A stretch of 64,000 nucleotides of DNA, taken from positions 248,001 through 312,000 of the forward strand of contig NZ_JANCOJ010000001.1 of NCBI RefSeq assembly GCF_024295625.1, read 5' to 3'. Both the position numbers and the translations under genes were made by a program. The notes beneath the pieces were generated by a model. The model was not told the DNA's origin and did not search any database. It worked only from the letters and a program-made list of their open reading frames with translations. The stretch is from Streptococcus sp. CF8_St5-11 (GTDB lineage Bacteria; Bacillota; Bacilli; Lactobacillales; Streptococcaceae). Below are positions 1-11,310 of this stretch, piece by piece; positions within the stretch are counted from its first letter, which is position 1, and each line of letters begins with the position of its first letter.

Positions 1-1
1 A

Positions 2-1219
2 CGACTACGCCGCATCAAACAACTGGGGACATCTGGTTTTACCTTCCACGGTGGGGAGCATAGTCGTTTTTCTCACTGTCTTGGCGCCTATGAAATTTCA
101 AGACGTATTCTGTCTATTTTTGAGGAAAAGTATGCAGAGCAATGGAATTCTGATGAAAACTTACTGACCATGACAGCCGCTCTTCTTCATGACATTGGAC
201 ATGGTGCCTATTCTCATACCTTCGAAGGACTCTTTGGAACCGATCATGAAAAGATGACCCAGCTGATCATCACCAGTCCAGAGACGGAGGTCAATCAAAT
301 CCTCTTACAGGTAGCACCTGATTTCCCAAACCGTGTAGCCAGCGTCATTGATCATACCTATCCCAATAAACAAGTGGTGCAATTGATTTCTAGTCAAATT
401 GATGTGGACCGGATGGATTATTTACTGCGGGATGCCTATTTTACGGGTGCTTCCTATGGAAAATTTGACTTGACCCGTATTTTGCGTGTCATTCGACCGA
501 TTGAAAATGGTATTGCCTTCCAACAAAATGGCATGCACGCTGTCGAGGATTACGTGGTCAGCCGTTACCAAATGTATATGCAGGTCTACTTCCACCCGGC
601 TACTCGTGCCATGGAAGTCCTCCTTCAAAATCTACTCAAACGCGCTAGAACCATTTATCCAGATCAGAAAGAGTATTTTCAACTGACTTCACCTCGCTTG
701 ATTCCATTTTTTGAAGAAGAGGTCACCATTCAAGACTACCTAAATCTAGATGACGGTGTGATGAATACCTATTTCCAAGTCTGGATGGATAGCCCGGATA
801 CCATCCTGTCTGATCTTGCTCAGCGCTATATTAATCGGAAAGTCTTCAAATCGATTCTATTTACAGAAGATAAGCGAAAAGACTTAGCAATCCTTGAAAA
901 ACTGATTAAAGAGGTTGGCTTTAATCCAACCTACTACACAGCTATTCATCAAAATTTTGACCTGCCTTACGATATTTATCGACCAGAGCTTGAAAAACCA
1001 CGGACCCAGATCGAGATGATCCGAAAAGATGGGAGTCTCGCTGAATTGTCTCAGTTGTCTCCACTCGTCGCTGCTTTAGCAGGAACTCGCTATGGGGACA
1101 ACCGCTTCTATTTCCCAAAAGAAATGCTGGAGGTTAATGGACTTTTCAGTAAGCAAGTAGAGGAATTCACTTCCTATATCACCAATGATTATTTTACAGG
1201 AGAGACGGATGTCCATTAA
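2..1219 (+). CDS. HD-domain phosphohydrolase (YwfO-like), 5' partial
   Basis: The frame is open from the first bases of the window, so the true start lies upstream; 405 residues are visible. In visible numbering there is an EHSRFSH segment (H20, H25), the metal-binding HD pair in LLHDIGHG (H63, D64), and a downstream IDVDRMDY segment (D134-D139). Together these are typical of dGTPase-like HD proteins related to B. subtilis YwfO. The family hydrolyses nucleotides; the exact substrate here is unknown. The stop overlaps the next start by 11 nt, so the two genes are probably co-transcribed with murMN further on. Confidence 0.85.
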   Translation, partial: RLRRIKQLGTSGFTFHGGEHSRFSHCLGAYEISRRILSIFEEKYAEQWNSDENLLTMTAALLHDIGHGAYSHTFEGLFGTDHEKMTQLIITSPETEVNQILLQVAPDFPNRVASVIDHTYPNKQVVQLISSQIDVDRMDYLLRDAYFTGASYGKFDLTRILRVIRPIENGIAFQQNGMHAVEDYVVSRYQMYMQVYFHPATRAMEVLLQNLLKRARTIYPDQKEYFQLTSPRLIPFFEEEVTIQDYLNLDDGVMNTYFQVWMDSPDTILSDLAQRYINRKVFKSILFTEDKRKDLAILEKLIKEVGFNPTYYTAIHQNFDLPYDIYRPELEKPRTQIEMIRKDGSLAELSQLSPLVAALAGTRYGDNRFYFPKEMLEVNGLFSKQVEEFTSYITNDYFTGETDVH

Positions 1220-2015
1220 ATTAGTTGCGATCGATATCGACGGTACACTTCTCAATTCAAAAAAAGAGATCACACCTTCTGTATTTGAAGCCATTCAAGA
1301 CGCTAAAGCCGCAGACGTTAAAATCGTGATCACAACCGGTCGTCCTATTGCAGGGGTCTCAAAACTTTTAAAAGGACTCCATTTGATGGATCCTGGAGAC
1401 TATGTCATTACCTTTAATGGCGGTCTGGTGCAAGAAACTGCTACTGGAAAAGAACTCATCAAAGACCTTTTAGATTATGAGGACTATCTCGATATCGAGT
1501 CTCTTGCTAACAAACTCCAAATCCACTCTCATGCTATTACTAAAGACGGCATCTATACCAGCAATCGCGATATCGGACGCTACACCATTCATGAATCTCA
1601 ACTGGTCAATATGCCCCTTTATTACCGGACGCCTGAAGAAGTTCGTGAGAAAGAATTTGTCAAGGCCATGTATATCGATGAACCAGACATTCTGGATGAT
1701 GCGATTGCAAAAATCCCTAAAGAATTTAAGGATCGCTTCACCATGGTCAAATCAGCTCCTTTTTATTTAGAAATTCTAGGGAAAACAACCAATAAGGGAT
1801 CAGCCCTTCTTCATTTAGCTGAACGACTTGGAATCCAGCAAGAAGAAACCATGGCCATCGGAGATGAGGAAAATGACCGTTCCATGCTAGAAGTCGTGGA
1901 ACATGCCGTCGTTATGGAGAATGGCAATCCAGCTCTTAAAAAAATTGCTACACATATTACCAAATCAAATGATGAATCTGGCGTTGCATACGCCATTAGA
2001 AAGTGGGTATTATAA
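1209..2015 (+). CDS. Cof-type HAD-IIB sugar-phosphate phosphatase (YidA-like)
   Basis: A 268-residue cytoplasmic hydrolase. Motif I is DIDGT (nucleophile D9, acid/base D11), motif II is ITTGRP (about 41-46), a conserved lysine sits in LGKTTNKGSAL, and motif IV is GDEENDRSM (about 218-226). The cap between motifs II and III is the IIB type. The start at 1209 is preferred over a frame-open ATG 24 nt upstream because AGGAGA lies 6 nt before it and homologues begin with MSIKL. The gene overlaps the HD gene and leads into murM, so it belongs to the same operon. The substrate cannot be told from sequence. Confidence 0.85.
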   Translation: MSIKLVAIDIDGTLLNSKKEITPSVFEAIQDAKAADVKIVITTGRPIAGVSKLLKGLHLMDPGDYVITFNGGLVQETATGKELIKDLLDYEDYLDIESLANKLQIHSHAITKDGIYTSNRDIGRYTIHESQLVNMPLYYRTPEEVREKEFVKAMYIDEPDILDDAIAKIPKEFKDRFTMVKSAPFYLEILGKTTNKGSALLHLAERLGIQQEETMAIGDEENDRSMLEVVEHAVVMENGNPALKKIATHITKSNDESGVAYAIRKWVL

Positions 2016-2018
2016 GAA

Positions 2019-3230
2019 ATGTACCATTACCAGCTAGGAATTTCTGCTAGTGAGCATGATGACTTTGTTATTCAGAGTGACCAAACCAATCTCTTACAAA
2101 GCAGCTCATGGGCAAAAATCAAAGATAATTGGGGAAATGAACGGGTTGGTTTTTATCAAGAAGACCAATTAGTCGCTGTTGCAAGCATCTTGATTCAACC
2201 CCTGCCACTTGGCTTTTCCATGCTTTACATTCCTCGAGGCCCAATCATGGATTACCAAAACAAAGAGCTGGTTTCATATGTGATCCAGTCCCTTAAAAAA
2301 ATTGCCAAACAATACAAGGCCTTGTTTGTGAAATTTGATCCAAGTCTTTTCTTGAGTAAACACTTGATTGGACAAGAAAAGACGGAAGCTCCTGCTGTGC
2401 AAGCGATGATCGACACCTTAACTAAAGAAGGGGTTGAATGGACTGGCCGAACCAGTGATATGGCAGAAAATATCCAACCACGCTTTCAAGCAAATATTCA
2501 CAAAGAGTTTTTCACTGAGCAAGATCTTTCAAAATCTACTCGACAAGCCATCCGAACTGCTCTAAACAAAGGGATCCAAGTCCAATTTGGCGGGACTGAA
2601 TTGTTGGAGGACTTTGCTTCTCTCATGAAAAAGACTGAGGCTCGTAAAAGCATTCATTTACGTGGAAAAGACTACTACGAAAAACTGCTCACAACCTACC
2701 AAGGACAATCCTACATTACTTTGTCTACGCTAGATCTCGAGAAACGGAAAAGCTCCCTTACAAAAAATCTTGAAAAAAATAAGGCAGAGGCTGAAAAATT
2801 CACAGAAAAAACAAAGCCTGGCAAGGTTGAGAATAACCAAAAAGAAAAAGAGCGGATAGAGGAAGAACTGCAATTTCTTGAACAGCATCTCCAAGCAGGT
2901 ATACAGGTTGTTCCTTTATCTGGGACCTTAACCCTTGAATTCGGTGGGACATCTGAAAATGTTTATGCAGGGATGGATGAAGAATTCCGCCGTTACCAAC
3001 CTGCTATCCTCACCTGGTATGAAACTGCCCAACACGCTTTCGACCGTGGTGCTTCTTGGCAAAATATGGGGGGGATTGAAAATTCACTCGATGGTGGTCT
3101 CTATCATTTCAAATCAAAATTTAATCCTGTCATTGAAGAATTTGTTGGGGAATTCAACCTCCCAACCAGTCCACTTTATCCACTTGTAAACAAAGTCTAC
3201 AAGATCCGGAAAAAATTAAGGAGTAAATAA
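2019..3230 (+). CDS. murM: MurM, tRNA-dependent lipid II-amino acid ligase
   Basis: A FemABX-family ligase of 403 residues, close to the roughly 405 of pneumococcal MurM, which it resembles from the first residues (MYHYQLG). MurM adds the first amino acid (Ser or Ala, from aminoacyl-tRNA) to the lysine of lipid II at the membrane, starting the branched cross-bridge of the wall. A helical-arm insertion rich in K/E lies at about 240-292, as expected for tRNA-binding Fem proteins, followed by the C-terminal GNAT half with GGIENSLDGGLYHFKSKF. It sits 3 nt after the HAD gene and 6 nt before murN. In pneumococcus this gene affects beta-lactam resistance. Confidence 0.93.
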   Translation: MYHYQLGISASEHDDFVIQSDQTNLLQSSSWAKIKDNWGNERVGFYQEDQLVAVASILIQPLPLGFSMLYIPRGPIMDYQNKELVSYVIQSLKKIAKQYKALFVKFDPSLFLSKHLIGQEKTEAPAVQAMIDTLTKEGVEWTGRTSDMAENIQPRFQANIHKEFFTEQDLSKSTRQAIRTALNKGIQVQFGGTELLEDFASLMKKTEARKSIHLRGKDYYEKLLTTYQGQSYITLSTLDLEKRKSSLTKNLEKNKAEAEKFTEKTKPGKVENNQKEKERIEEELQFLEQHLQAGIQVVPLSGTLTLEFGGTSENVYAGMDEEFRRYQPAILTWYETAQHAFDRGASWQNMGGIENSLDGGLYHFKSKFNPVIEEFVGEFNLPTSPLYPLVNKVYKIRKKLRSK

Positions 3231-3236
3231 AGTTAC

Positions 3237-4472
3237 ATGACTCTTACGACAATTTCAAAAGAAGAATTTACCTCATTTGCAAATACTGTTTCCCATCGCT
3301 CTTTTATCCAGTCTGCTGAAATGGCAGATCTGCTTGAAAAGCGAGGAAACACGGTCCAATTTATCGCTTGGAAACAAGAAAATCAAGTCCAAGTGGCAGC
3401 AATCTTGTACAGTCTTCCTATGACAGGTGGTCTCCATATGGAAATCAATTCTGGCCCCCTTTACCAAGAGGAAGCTATGCTAGAACCCTTCTATGCAGCC
3501 TTAAAAAACTATGCGAAAGAAAATGGGGCTATTGAACTAGTTATCAAGCCTTATGATACCTATCAAACCTTTGATAGTGACGGCAATCCAACCAGTGAAG
3601 AGCAAACTCATTTTATGGATACCCTTAAAAACTTGGGCTATCAGCATGATGGTTTAACAACAGGTTATCCAGGAGGAGAAGGTGATTGGCATTATGTGAA
3701 AGATATGGAGGGCATCACCGAAAAAAATCTTCTCAAGAGCTTCAGTAAAAAAGGAAAGCCACTTGTCAAAAAAGCCAAATCTTTCGGTATTGAACTGAAA
3801 CGATTAAACCGGGATGAACTGCAACTCTTTAAGGATATTACTTCCTCTACCAGTGACCGTCGCGACTATCAGGATAAGACCTTGGATTATTACCAAACTT
3901 TCTATGACAGTTTTGGCGACAAAGCAGATTTCATGATCGCAACGCTGAATTTCCACCATTACTACACGAATCTTGAAAAAGACCAAGGAAAACTAGCTCA
4001 GAAGATTGAGAAATTACAGAAGGATCTTGAAGTCAACCCCAATTCAGAAAAAAAACAAAATCAACTTCGTGAATTCTCTAGCCAGTTTGATACCTTTGAG
4101 GTGAGAAAGAAGGACGCAAAAGAATATATTGAAAAATATGGAGATCAAGACGTCAATCTTGCAGGTAGCCTCTTCGTCTATATGCCACAAGAATCCACCT
4201 ATTTATTCAGTGGCTCTTATACAGAATTTAATAAGTTCTATGCTCCTGCTGTTCTCCAAGAATATATGATGCTTGAAACCATCAAACGTGGTATCCCAAG
4301 ATATAACTTCCTTGGTATTCAAGGAATCTTTGACGGGTCAGATGGTGTGCTTCGTTTCAAACAGAATTTCAATGGCTACATCGTCCGTAAGATGGGAACC
4401 TTCCGTTATTACCCAAGTCCTCTGAAATACAAACTGATTTCTCTCATTAAGAAACTATTAGGACGTTCCTAA
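3237..4472 (+). CDS. murN: MurN, second cross-bridge ligase
   Basis: A 411-residue FemABX protein that adds the second residue (Ala in pneumococcus) to the MurM product. The segments SFSKKGKPLVKKAKS, LAGSLFVYMPQE and GIQGIFDGSDGVLRFKQNF match my recollection of pneumococcal MurN almost throughout. A coiled-coil insertion spans about 244-300, parallel to that of MurM. It follows murM by 6 nt and ends the operon at a strong hairpin terminator. MurM and MurN are paralogues acting in sequence on lipid II. Confidence 0.94.
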   Translation: MTLTTISKEEFTSFANTVSHRSFIQSAEMADLLEKRGNTVQFIAWKQENQVQVAAILYSLPMTGGLHMEINSGPLYQEEAMLEPFYAALKNYAKENGAIELVIKPYDTYQTFDSDGNPTSEEQTHFMDTLKNLGYQHDGLTTGYPGGEGDWHYVKDMEGITEKNLLKSFSKKGKPLVKKAKSFGIELKRLNRDELQLFKDITSSTSDRRDYQDKTLDYYQTFYDSFGDKADFMIATLNFHHYYTNLEKDQGKLAQKIEKLQKDLEVNPNSEKKQNQLREFSSQFDTFEVRKKDAKEYIEKYGDQDVNLAGSLFVYMPQESTYLFSGSYTEFNKFYAPAVLQEYMMLETIKRGIPRYNFLGIQGIFDGSDGVLRFKQNFNGYIVRKMGTFRYYPSPLKYKLISLIKKLLGRS

Positions 4473-4475
4473 CTC

Positions 4476-4504
4476 AAAAGACCAGCTTTGAAGCTGGTCT
4501 TTTC
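4476..4504 (+). terminator. Terminator after murN
   Basis: The stem AAAAGACCAGCTTT pairs with the complementary right arm around a very short loop, and a T-rich tail follows. It lies 3 nt after the murN stop. Confidence 0.85.
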
Positions 4505-4519
4505 TACTATAAAAAAGAC

Positions 4520-4547
4520 AAAAAAGACGAGAAATCTCTCGCCTTTT
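4520..4547 (-). terminator. Terminator of tpiA
   Basis: AAAAGACGAGA pairs with TCTCGCCTTTT with one wobble. The T tract on the minus strand points away from tpiA, and the hairpin lies just beyond its stop. Confidence 0.65.
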
Positions 4548-4555
4548 AGATGTTA

Positions 4556-5314
4556 TTATTTAACGAAGTCAAGCAATGCCAAGAAGCTTTCTGGATCAAG
4601 TGATGCACCACCCACAAGAGCTCCGTCAACGTCTGGACAAGCCATGTATTCAGCAACGTTTTCAGGTTTAACTGAACCACCGTATTGAACACGTACTTTA
4701 TCAGCCACTTCTTGACCAAAGTCAGCAGCTACAACGTCACGAACAACTTTACACATTTTTTGTGCGTCGTCTTGTGAAGCTGATTTACCAGTACCGATCG
4801 CCCAGATTGGCTCGTATGCGATAACTGTTGAAGCGACTTGTTCTGCAGTCAATCCAGCAAGAGCAGCTGAAACTTGAGCTCCTACGAATTCTGCTGCTTT
4901 ACCAGCTTCGTAAGTTTCAAGGCTTTCACCACAACAGATGATTGGAAGCATACCGTTCGCAAAGATTGCTTTTGCTTTTTTGTTGATATCTTCATCAGTT
5001 TCATGGAAGTAGTCACGACGTTCTGAGTGACCGATAACAACGTAGTCAGTGCCGATTTCTTTCAAAACTTGTGGGCTAGTTTCACCAGTGAAGGCACCAG
5101 CATTTTCAAAGTAAGTGTTTTGGGCAGCAACTTTAAGGTTTGAACCTTTAGCAGCAGCAAGAACAGTTGTCAAGTCAACTGCAGGAGCTGCGATACCAGC
5201 TTCAACAAGGTCAGCTGAAGGAAGTTTTGATGCTACAGCTTCAACGAATGCTTTTGCTTCTTCTGGATTTTTGTTCATTTTCCAGTTACCAGCGATAAAT
5301 GGTTTACGTGACAT
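4556..5314 (-). CDS. tpiA: Triosephosphate isomerase
   Basis: A 252-residue TIM barrel that interconverts dihydroxyacetone phosphate and glyceraldehyde 3-phosphate in glycolysis. N10 and K12 sit in AGNWKMNK, catalytic H96 in VIGHSERR, and catalytic E168 in [15 protein letters not shown]. The phosphate-binding YGGSVKPEN and GGASL segments are present near the C-terminus. Length is normal for the family. It has its own upstream region with a TAAAAT-type extended -10, and tuf lies next upstream on the same strand, each with its own terminator. Confidence 0.98.
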   Translation of the reverse strand: MSRKPFIAGNWKMNKNPEEAKAFVEAVASKLPSADLVEAGIAAPAVDLTTVLAAAKGSNLKVAAQNTYFENAGAFTGETSPQVLKEIGTDYVVIGHSERRDYFHETDEDINKKAKAIFANGMLPIICCGESLETYEAGKAAEFVGAQVSAALAGLTAEQVASTVIAYEPIWAIGTGKSASQDDAQKMCKVVRDVVAADFGQEVADKVRVQYGGSVKPENVAEYMACPDVDGALVGGASLDPESFLALLDFVK

Positions 5315-5412
5315 TTCACATACCTCTTTTTTCTAATTTTATACTATCTATTTTACCATAATTTTCGTCATAATGAAAGGTTGCACAAGCTCATTTTAAT
5401 TTTTACCAAAAT

Positions 5413-5437
5413 AAAAACCCCGTCTTCACGGGGTTTT
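5413..5437 (-). terminator. Terminator of tuf
   Basis: AAAACCCCG and CGGGGTTTT are arms around a TCTTCA loop, with T/A runs on both sides. It lies about 40 nt past the tuf stop on the minus strand. Confidence 0.85.
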
Positions 5438-5478
5438 CTGTCTGTCTATATAATTGTTAATCTGGGAACTAGATCGAA

Positions 5479-6675
<1,197 letters not shown>

Positions 6676-6746
6676 TTGAGTAAAAGCCTCCAATAAAATA
6701 TATTTTATAGATAGACAGTAGGCAATACAGTCTAACTTTCCTTACT

Positions 6747-6775
6747 ATTCTATCGAATTTTAGATAAAATTGCAA
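6747..6775 (-). promoter_or_regulatory. tuf promoter
   Basis: On the minus strand TTGCAA, a 17-nt spacer and TAGAAT lie about 72 nt before the tuf start. Both boxes are one or two changes from consensus. Confidence 0.7.
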
Positions 6776-6925
6776 GCCTTTTACCTATATTTTCTTAATT
6801 ATTCCTCTTCTTTTCTTTTATTTTATCAGCTTGCTGAAAGATCCTGTTCTAGCTTTGAAAATTCTCATTTAAAATCTTCTATTCAAGCCCAATACGTACC
6901 TTTTGCGCCTTTGGGTTCAGGGAAT

Positions 6926-6957
6926 AAAAAAATCGGAACAGTCGTTCCGATTTTTTT
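6926..6957 (-). terminator. Terminator overlapping the ppc stop
   Basis: AAAAAAATCGGAAC and GTTCCGATTTTTTT form a near-perfect inverted repeat with a 4-nt loop. The right arm touches the ppc stop codon. It can act in either direction. Confidence 0.8.
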
Positions 6958-9781
6958 AACCTGAATTACGTAATCCTGTAGCCACTCCATTGATCGTAAT
7001 ATGGATTAGCTTGTCTTGATCGGCTGGTAATTGGCCGGTCCGTTGACGTCGAATCAGTTCTAACTGAATATAGTTCAAGACGTTAAAGTACGGCATCCGA
7101 TAGTCCAAACTTTCTTTCAGATAAGGGTTCTCCGCGAGCAACTCGTCTTGTTCCTCAATCATCAAGATGATGTCCTTGGTCAATTGCCATTCATGTAAGA
7201 TAATCTGATAGATATTGCGAACTTCTTCTTCTTCACACAATTGGGCGTACTCAAAGGCAATATCCATGTTGGCTTTGGATAAGACCATGTCCACATTTGA
7301 CAAGAGAGATTGGAAGAAAGGCCAGTTTTTATACATGTATCGAAGGGTTTCGATATTCTCAGGATCCTCATCGATAAATTCCTTAAAGCTAGAACCTACT
7401 CCGTACCAACCAGGGAACATCACCCGACTTTGTGACCATGAGAAGACCCATGGGATAGCACGCAAACCACCGATTTCTGTAATGGTCTTACGAGCAGCAG
7501 GACGTGAACCAATATTAAAGCTTGAAATTGCTTTGATCGGACTTGATTCAAAGAAGTAGTCATAGAAGTGCTCATTTCCAAAGACCAAATCACGATAGAT
7601 ATCGTAACTGCGATTCACGACTTTATCCATGACTTCCCCGAAACGATCAAACATAGAGAATGGACTCTTTTGTTCGGCAATCATTCGGTTAATGGTTGCA
7701 GAGACGAGCATCTCAAGGTTGTAGTAGGCAGCATCTTTATTTCCATATTTATTGCCGATCACTTCCCCTTGCTCAGTTAAGCGGATACGGTCATTAATGG
7801 ATTTCAATGGTTGAGAAGTGATGGCTTCATAAGTAGGACCTCCACCACGACCAACAGTACCACCACGACCATGGAAGAAGGTAATCTTCACTCCAAACTC
7901 GTCACCGATAGCAGTCAATTGTTGTTGGGCTTTAAAGAGGGTCCAACAAGAAGACAAGTATCCACCATCTTTGTTGGAATCAGAGTAACCTAACATAATC
8001 TCTTGGTAGTTGTTCTTAGAAGCAATCCAACGTTTGGCAATCGGAAGAGACAAGTAACTTCTCATGGTTTCTTCTGAATGATCCAAATCTTCGATCGTTT
8101 CAAACAACGGTACGATTTGAACGCGAGCTTTTTCTGTATCGACTAAGCCCACTTCTTTCAGCATCACAGCCAATTCCAACATATCTGACACACTGGTTGC
8201 ATGAGAAATGATGTTTTGACGAATGACTTCTTCTCCTAAACGATCCTTCAATTCACGGGCTGTTTGGAAAATCGCCAATTCTTTTTCAAGCAGTTCAGAT
8301 TTTTCAGCATGAGTTGCTGATAAAATACGTGGGTCTTCTAAAAGTTCTTTCAGGAGAACTTGACACTTTTCATCCTCTGATAAATCAGAATAGTGGTCAT
8401 TAATCCCTGCTGATTTCAGCAATTCTGCCACACAGGCTTCATGTACACTCGAATCCTGGCGCATATCAATAGAGGCCAGATAGAATCCAAAAACATCGAT
8501 GGCTTCTAGAAGTTCTGCAAACTCACCAGAAATTAAATACTCTGATTTGTTTTCTAACAAGGAATCTTTGATCTTTTCAAGGTCTTCTTTAAATTCTTGA
8601 GCTGATGCATAAGCTGGAGCTTCTTTCTCAGAAATTTTCTTTAGAGCTCCAGAGATACGATTGCCGATATAATCAGAAACTGGCCCTTGTTGATGAGCAT
8701 TTGCTCCTAATAACCTCTCGACAGCATAACGATCTTCTCTAGTTTCCCCAACCATAGTCCATTCTTTTAAATTGACCAAAGTCTGGATCAATTTTGACTG
8801 GATATAGTGGAAAGCCCGACGGTAAGGTTCTTTTTCACGAAAGACGGATGTATCACTTGATAGGGCGGCCATTTCAGCTACTGCTTCACTTGTTTTAGAA
8901 AGACTCGTTGAAAGGGAGAAATGACGGTATAATTTTGAAATCTTTTCGATGTAATAGTTCAAAATGACTTCACTTTGAATAGTTGCTGAACGCTTCAAGG
9001 TCTCAGCTGTTACAAACGGATTCCCGTCCCGGTCTCCCCCAATCCACATGCCCATTGTGATCGGACGTGGTTGTTCAAGCTCTAATCCATGCTCTTTTGC
9101 CAAGCGTTTGTATTCCAACATCAGATTTGGAACAGCTTGTAAGAAAGAGCTATTGTAATATTCCATGACATTGGTGATTTCATTAGTAACCTTCAATTTT
9201 TTGTCACGAATCATATCCGTTTGCATCATGATTTCGATATTACAACGGAGGTTGTTATACCACTTATTCTCATTCATTAAACCAGCTTTAACATCCCGAT
9301 GCTGACGAAGAAGAGCATGAATATGATTGGTTAGATCCAGCATGGTTTTTCTTTGCACTTGAGTTGGATGGGCTGTTAAAACAGGTACAATATTGAGATT
9401 TTCAAGAATTTCCTGTGCATCTTCATTTTTTGCAACTTCTTTAATGGTTGAAGAAAGTTTTCCGAGGTATTCACCATCCACGTTATTCAAATGATTGATT
9501 TCATAGGCCAAATCGACATCTTCTGAGATGTTAATCAAGAGTGGTAAAATAGCAAAATAACGTGAAATCACTGTCATTTCTTCATTTGTCAAATGTTCCA
9601 CTAGTTGATTCAACTCACGATAGTTCTGTGTTTTTGATAGATCCTTCAACTGCCTAATTTTATCAAAGGTTTCCGGACGAACCAAATTTTTCGTAATATC
9701 ATCTAATAAATTGGTTAAGATTTCGGCTTCTTCTTTGATAATATCTTTATTTGTGAAATTCTCTAATTTTTGTAAGACCAT
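6956..9781 (-). CDS. ppc: Phosphoenolpyruvate carboxylase
   Basis: A 941-residue enzyme making oxaloacetate from PEP and bicarbonate, the anaplerotic route for aspartate in streptococci. Catalytic H138 is in [37 protein letters not shown] and the C-terminal TGLRNSG are all present. The start at 9781 (MVLQKLENF) is preferred to one 24 nt upstream because AAAGGAG sits 5 nt before it and homologues begin there. It lies 38 nt downstream of ftsW on the same strand. Confidence 0.97.
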   Translation of the reverse strand: MVLQKLENFTNKDIIKEEAEILTNLLDDITKNLVRPETFDKIRQLKDLSKTQNYRELNQLVEHLTNEEMTVISRYFAILPLLINISEDVDLAYEINHLNNVDGEYLGKLSSTIKEVAKNEDAQEILENLNIVPVLTAHPTQVQRKTMLDLTNHIHALLRQHRDVKAGLMNENKWYNNLRCNIEIMMQTDMIRDKKLKVTNEITNVMEYYNSSFLQAVPNLMLEYKRLAKEHGLELEQPRPITMGMWIGGDRDGNPFVTAETLKRSATIQSEVILNYYIEKISKLYRHFSLSTSLSKTSEAVAEMAALSSDTSVFREKEPYRRAFHYIQSKLIQTLVNLKEWTMVGETREDRYAVERLLGANAHQQGPVSDYIGNRISGALKKISEKEAPAYASAQEFKEDLEKIKDSLLENKSEYLISGEFAELLEAIDVFGFYLASIDMRQDSSVHEACVAELLKSAGINDHYSDLSEDEKCQVLLKELLEDPRILSATHAEKSELLEKELAIFQTARELKDRLGEEVIRQNIISHATSVSDMLELAVMLKEVGLVDTEKARVQIVPLFETIEDLDHSEETMRSYLSLPIAKRWIASKNNYQEIMLGYSDSNKDGGYLSSCWTLFKAQQQLTAIGDEFGVKITFFHGRGGTVGRGGGPTYEAITSQPLKSINDRIRLTEQGEVIGNKYGNKDAAYYNLEMLVSATINRMIAEQKSPFSMFDRFGEVMDKVVNRSYDIYRDLVFGNEHFYDYFFESSPIKAISSFNIGSRPAARKTITEIGGLRAIPWVFSWSQSRVMFPGWYGVGSSFKEFIDEDPENIETLRYMYKNWPFFQSLLSNVDMVLSKANMDIAFEYAQLCEEEEVRNIYQIILHEWQLTKDIILMIEEQDELLAENPYLKESLDYRMPYFNVLNYIQLELIRRQRTGQLPADQDKLIHITINGVATGLRNSG

Positions 9782-9819
9782 TTTTTCTCCTTTTTGAATA
9801 GCCATTCAACAATTCCCTT

Positions 9820-11061
9820 TTAATAATAAGGTTTGATTTTACCTTTTTCTTCAAAAACCATGCCTTCTCGTTCCATCCTAGCCCGTTTTTCACTAGCGTC
9901 GATATTCAAAACGAAAGCAATCGCTACGGATAAGACCCATAAGCTATTTCCCCCTTGGGATAAGAAGGGGAAAGTCACTCCTGTAGACGGAATCAAACCA
10001 GAAATTCCTCCGATGTTAATGAAGGTTTGCACTAAGATCATCCCACCGATCCCAATGGCCATCATCGAATTAAAAGGATTCTTTGCTCGAATACCGACTA
10101 AAATGATCCGAAGAATTAAGAAGAATAAGAGAGCAAGGATCAAACTAGCTCCAACAAAACCTAATTCTTCAATCACAATCGCAAACACAAAGTCTGTGTG
10201 CGCTTCTGGTAAGTAACCTTGTTTTTCAATGGAATTTCCTAGCCCCAAGCCAAACCAACCACCGTTACTCATGGCATAGTAGGAATTAGCTAATTGGTGA
10301 CCTGCGCCAGACAAGTCATTAAAGGGGTTAAAGAAGGCACTAAAGCGTTTGGCTACATAACCAAAGACTGGAATTTTAGCGACACGGTCCACACCGATAA
10401 TCCAAATGGAACCAAGGACAATGGACGATACTCCAACAACTAAACCAAGTAAAGAGGTAAACCAACGGTAGCCCACTCCACTAGCCGTAATCATGATCAA
10501 GACCGTTAAGGCCAAGATCGTCGCATTTCCCAAGTCCGGCATAATCACAACGATTCCAATCAGAATCAAGGTCAGCCAACGCCAATCGTTTAAATTCCTT
10601 GGAATCCATTCATTGTGGGTCAAGGCTTGATAATCATAATCGCGTATCTCGTCTTGTCGTTTAGAAAAGATCAAGGCTAGATACCAGACTAAGATCACCT
10701 TGAGGTATTCTGCCGGCTGGATACTAAACCCTCCAGGAATCGTCAACCAACCGTGAGCTCCATTGACGGTATCTGTGATAAACCTAGACAGAATCAACAA
10801 AATCACTTCAATAAAAATGACAAAAGCCAGCACTTTTTTATTTCGAAGGAAGTTTAGGCTAAATTTATAAATCAAGGCGATGGTTAGGAGACTTAGGATA
10901 AAAAAGAGCCCCTGTGTCCGGACCATCCGAATCGAACTCACTCCACTTTGAATTGCCAAGGCACTTGTTGTCGAATAGACAACAATCAAGCCAATGATGG
11001 ATAAAATCAAATAGGGAATGAGGATGGAATAATTTAAAAGATGTCTTTTTTCAATTTTCAT
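9820..11061 (-). CDS. ftsW: FtsW, SEDS peptidoglycan polymerase of the divisome
   Basis: A polytopic SEDS membrane protein of 413 residues that polymerises lipid II at the septum with its partner class B PBP. The first membrane helix starts at about residue 10. The conserved FSIQPAEYLKV segment, the MPDLGNATIL segment and the late PSTGVTFPFLSQGG signature are all visible. FtsW rather than RodA is chosen because ppc-ftsW adjacency is known in streptococci. A gap of about 250 bp separates it from the divergent lysozyme gene. Confidence 0.92.
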   Translation of the reverse strand: MKIEKRHLLNYSILIPYLILSIIGLIVVYSTTSALAIQSGVSSIRMVRTQGLFFILSLLTIALIYKFSLNFLRNKKVLAFVIFIEVILLILSRFITDTVNGAHGWLTIPGGFSIQPAEYLKVILVWYLALIFSKRQDEIRDYDYQALTHNEWIPRNLNDWRWLTLILIGIVVIMPDLGNATILALTVLIMITASGVGYRWFTSLLGLVVGVSSIVLGSIWIIGVDRVAKIPVFGYVAKRFSAFFNPFNDLSGAGHQLANSYYAMSNGGWFGLGLGNSIEKQGYLPEAHTDFVFAIVIEELGFVGASLILALLFFLILRIILVGIRAKNPFNSMMAIGIGGMILVQTFINIGGISGLIPSTGVTFPFLSQGGNSLWVLSVAIAFVLNIDASEKRARMEREGMVFEEKGKIKPYY

Positions 11062-11273
11062 AATTCACCATATTCCTAATATTCAACCTTCATTATATCA
11101 TTTTTAAGAAGCAAAACCAAGGAAAGGCCAGAAAAGATTCGGCTTCTTCCCCATTTTCAAGAAATATTCTAATCATTCTTCTTATTTTCATATATTTTTA
11201 TCCTTTTTCGATGAAAAGATTCCTTTTTTTTTGAAAATAATGGCTGAAATCAGCATCTTTTAAGCATTAAGTT

Positions 11274-11302
11274 TTGCCTTTTCGTTTTTTTTACGGTAAA
11301 AT
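11274..11302 (+). promoter_or_regulatory. Promoter of the GH25 gene, placed for a leaderless mRNA
   Basis: TTGCCT, a 17-nt T-rich spacer and TAAAAT; only 8 nt separate the -10 box from the ATG at 11311, and no Shine-Dalgarno site is seen. Transcription would begin at or next to the start codon. Confidence 0.6.
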
Positions 11303-11310
11303 GTTTCTGT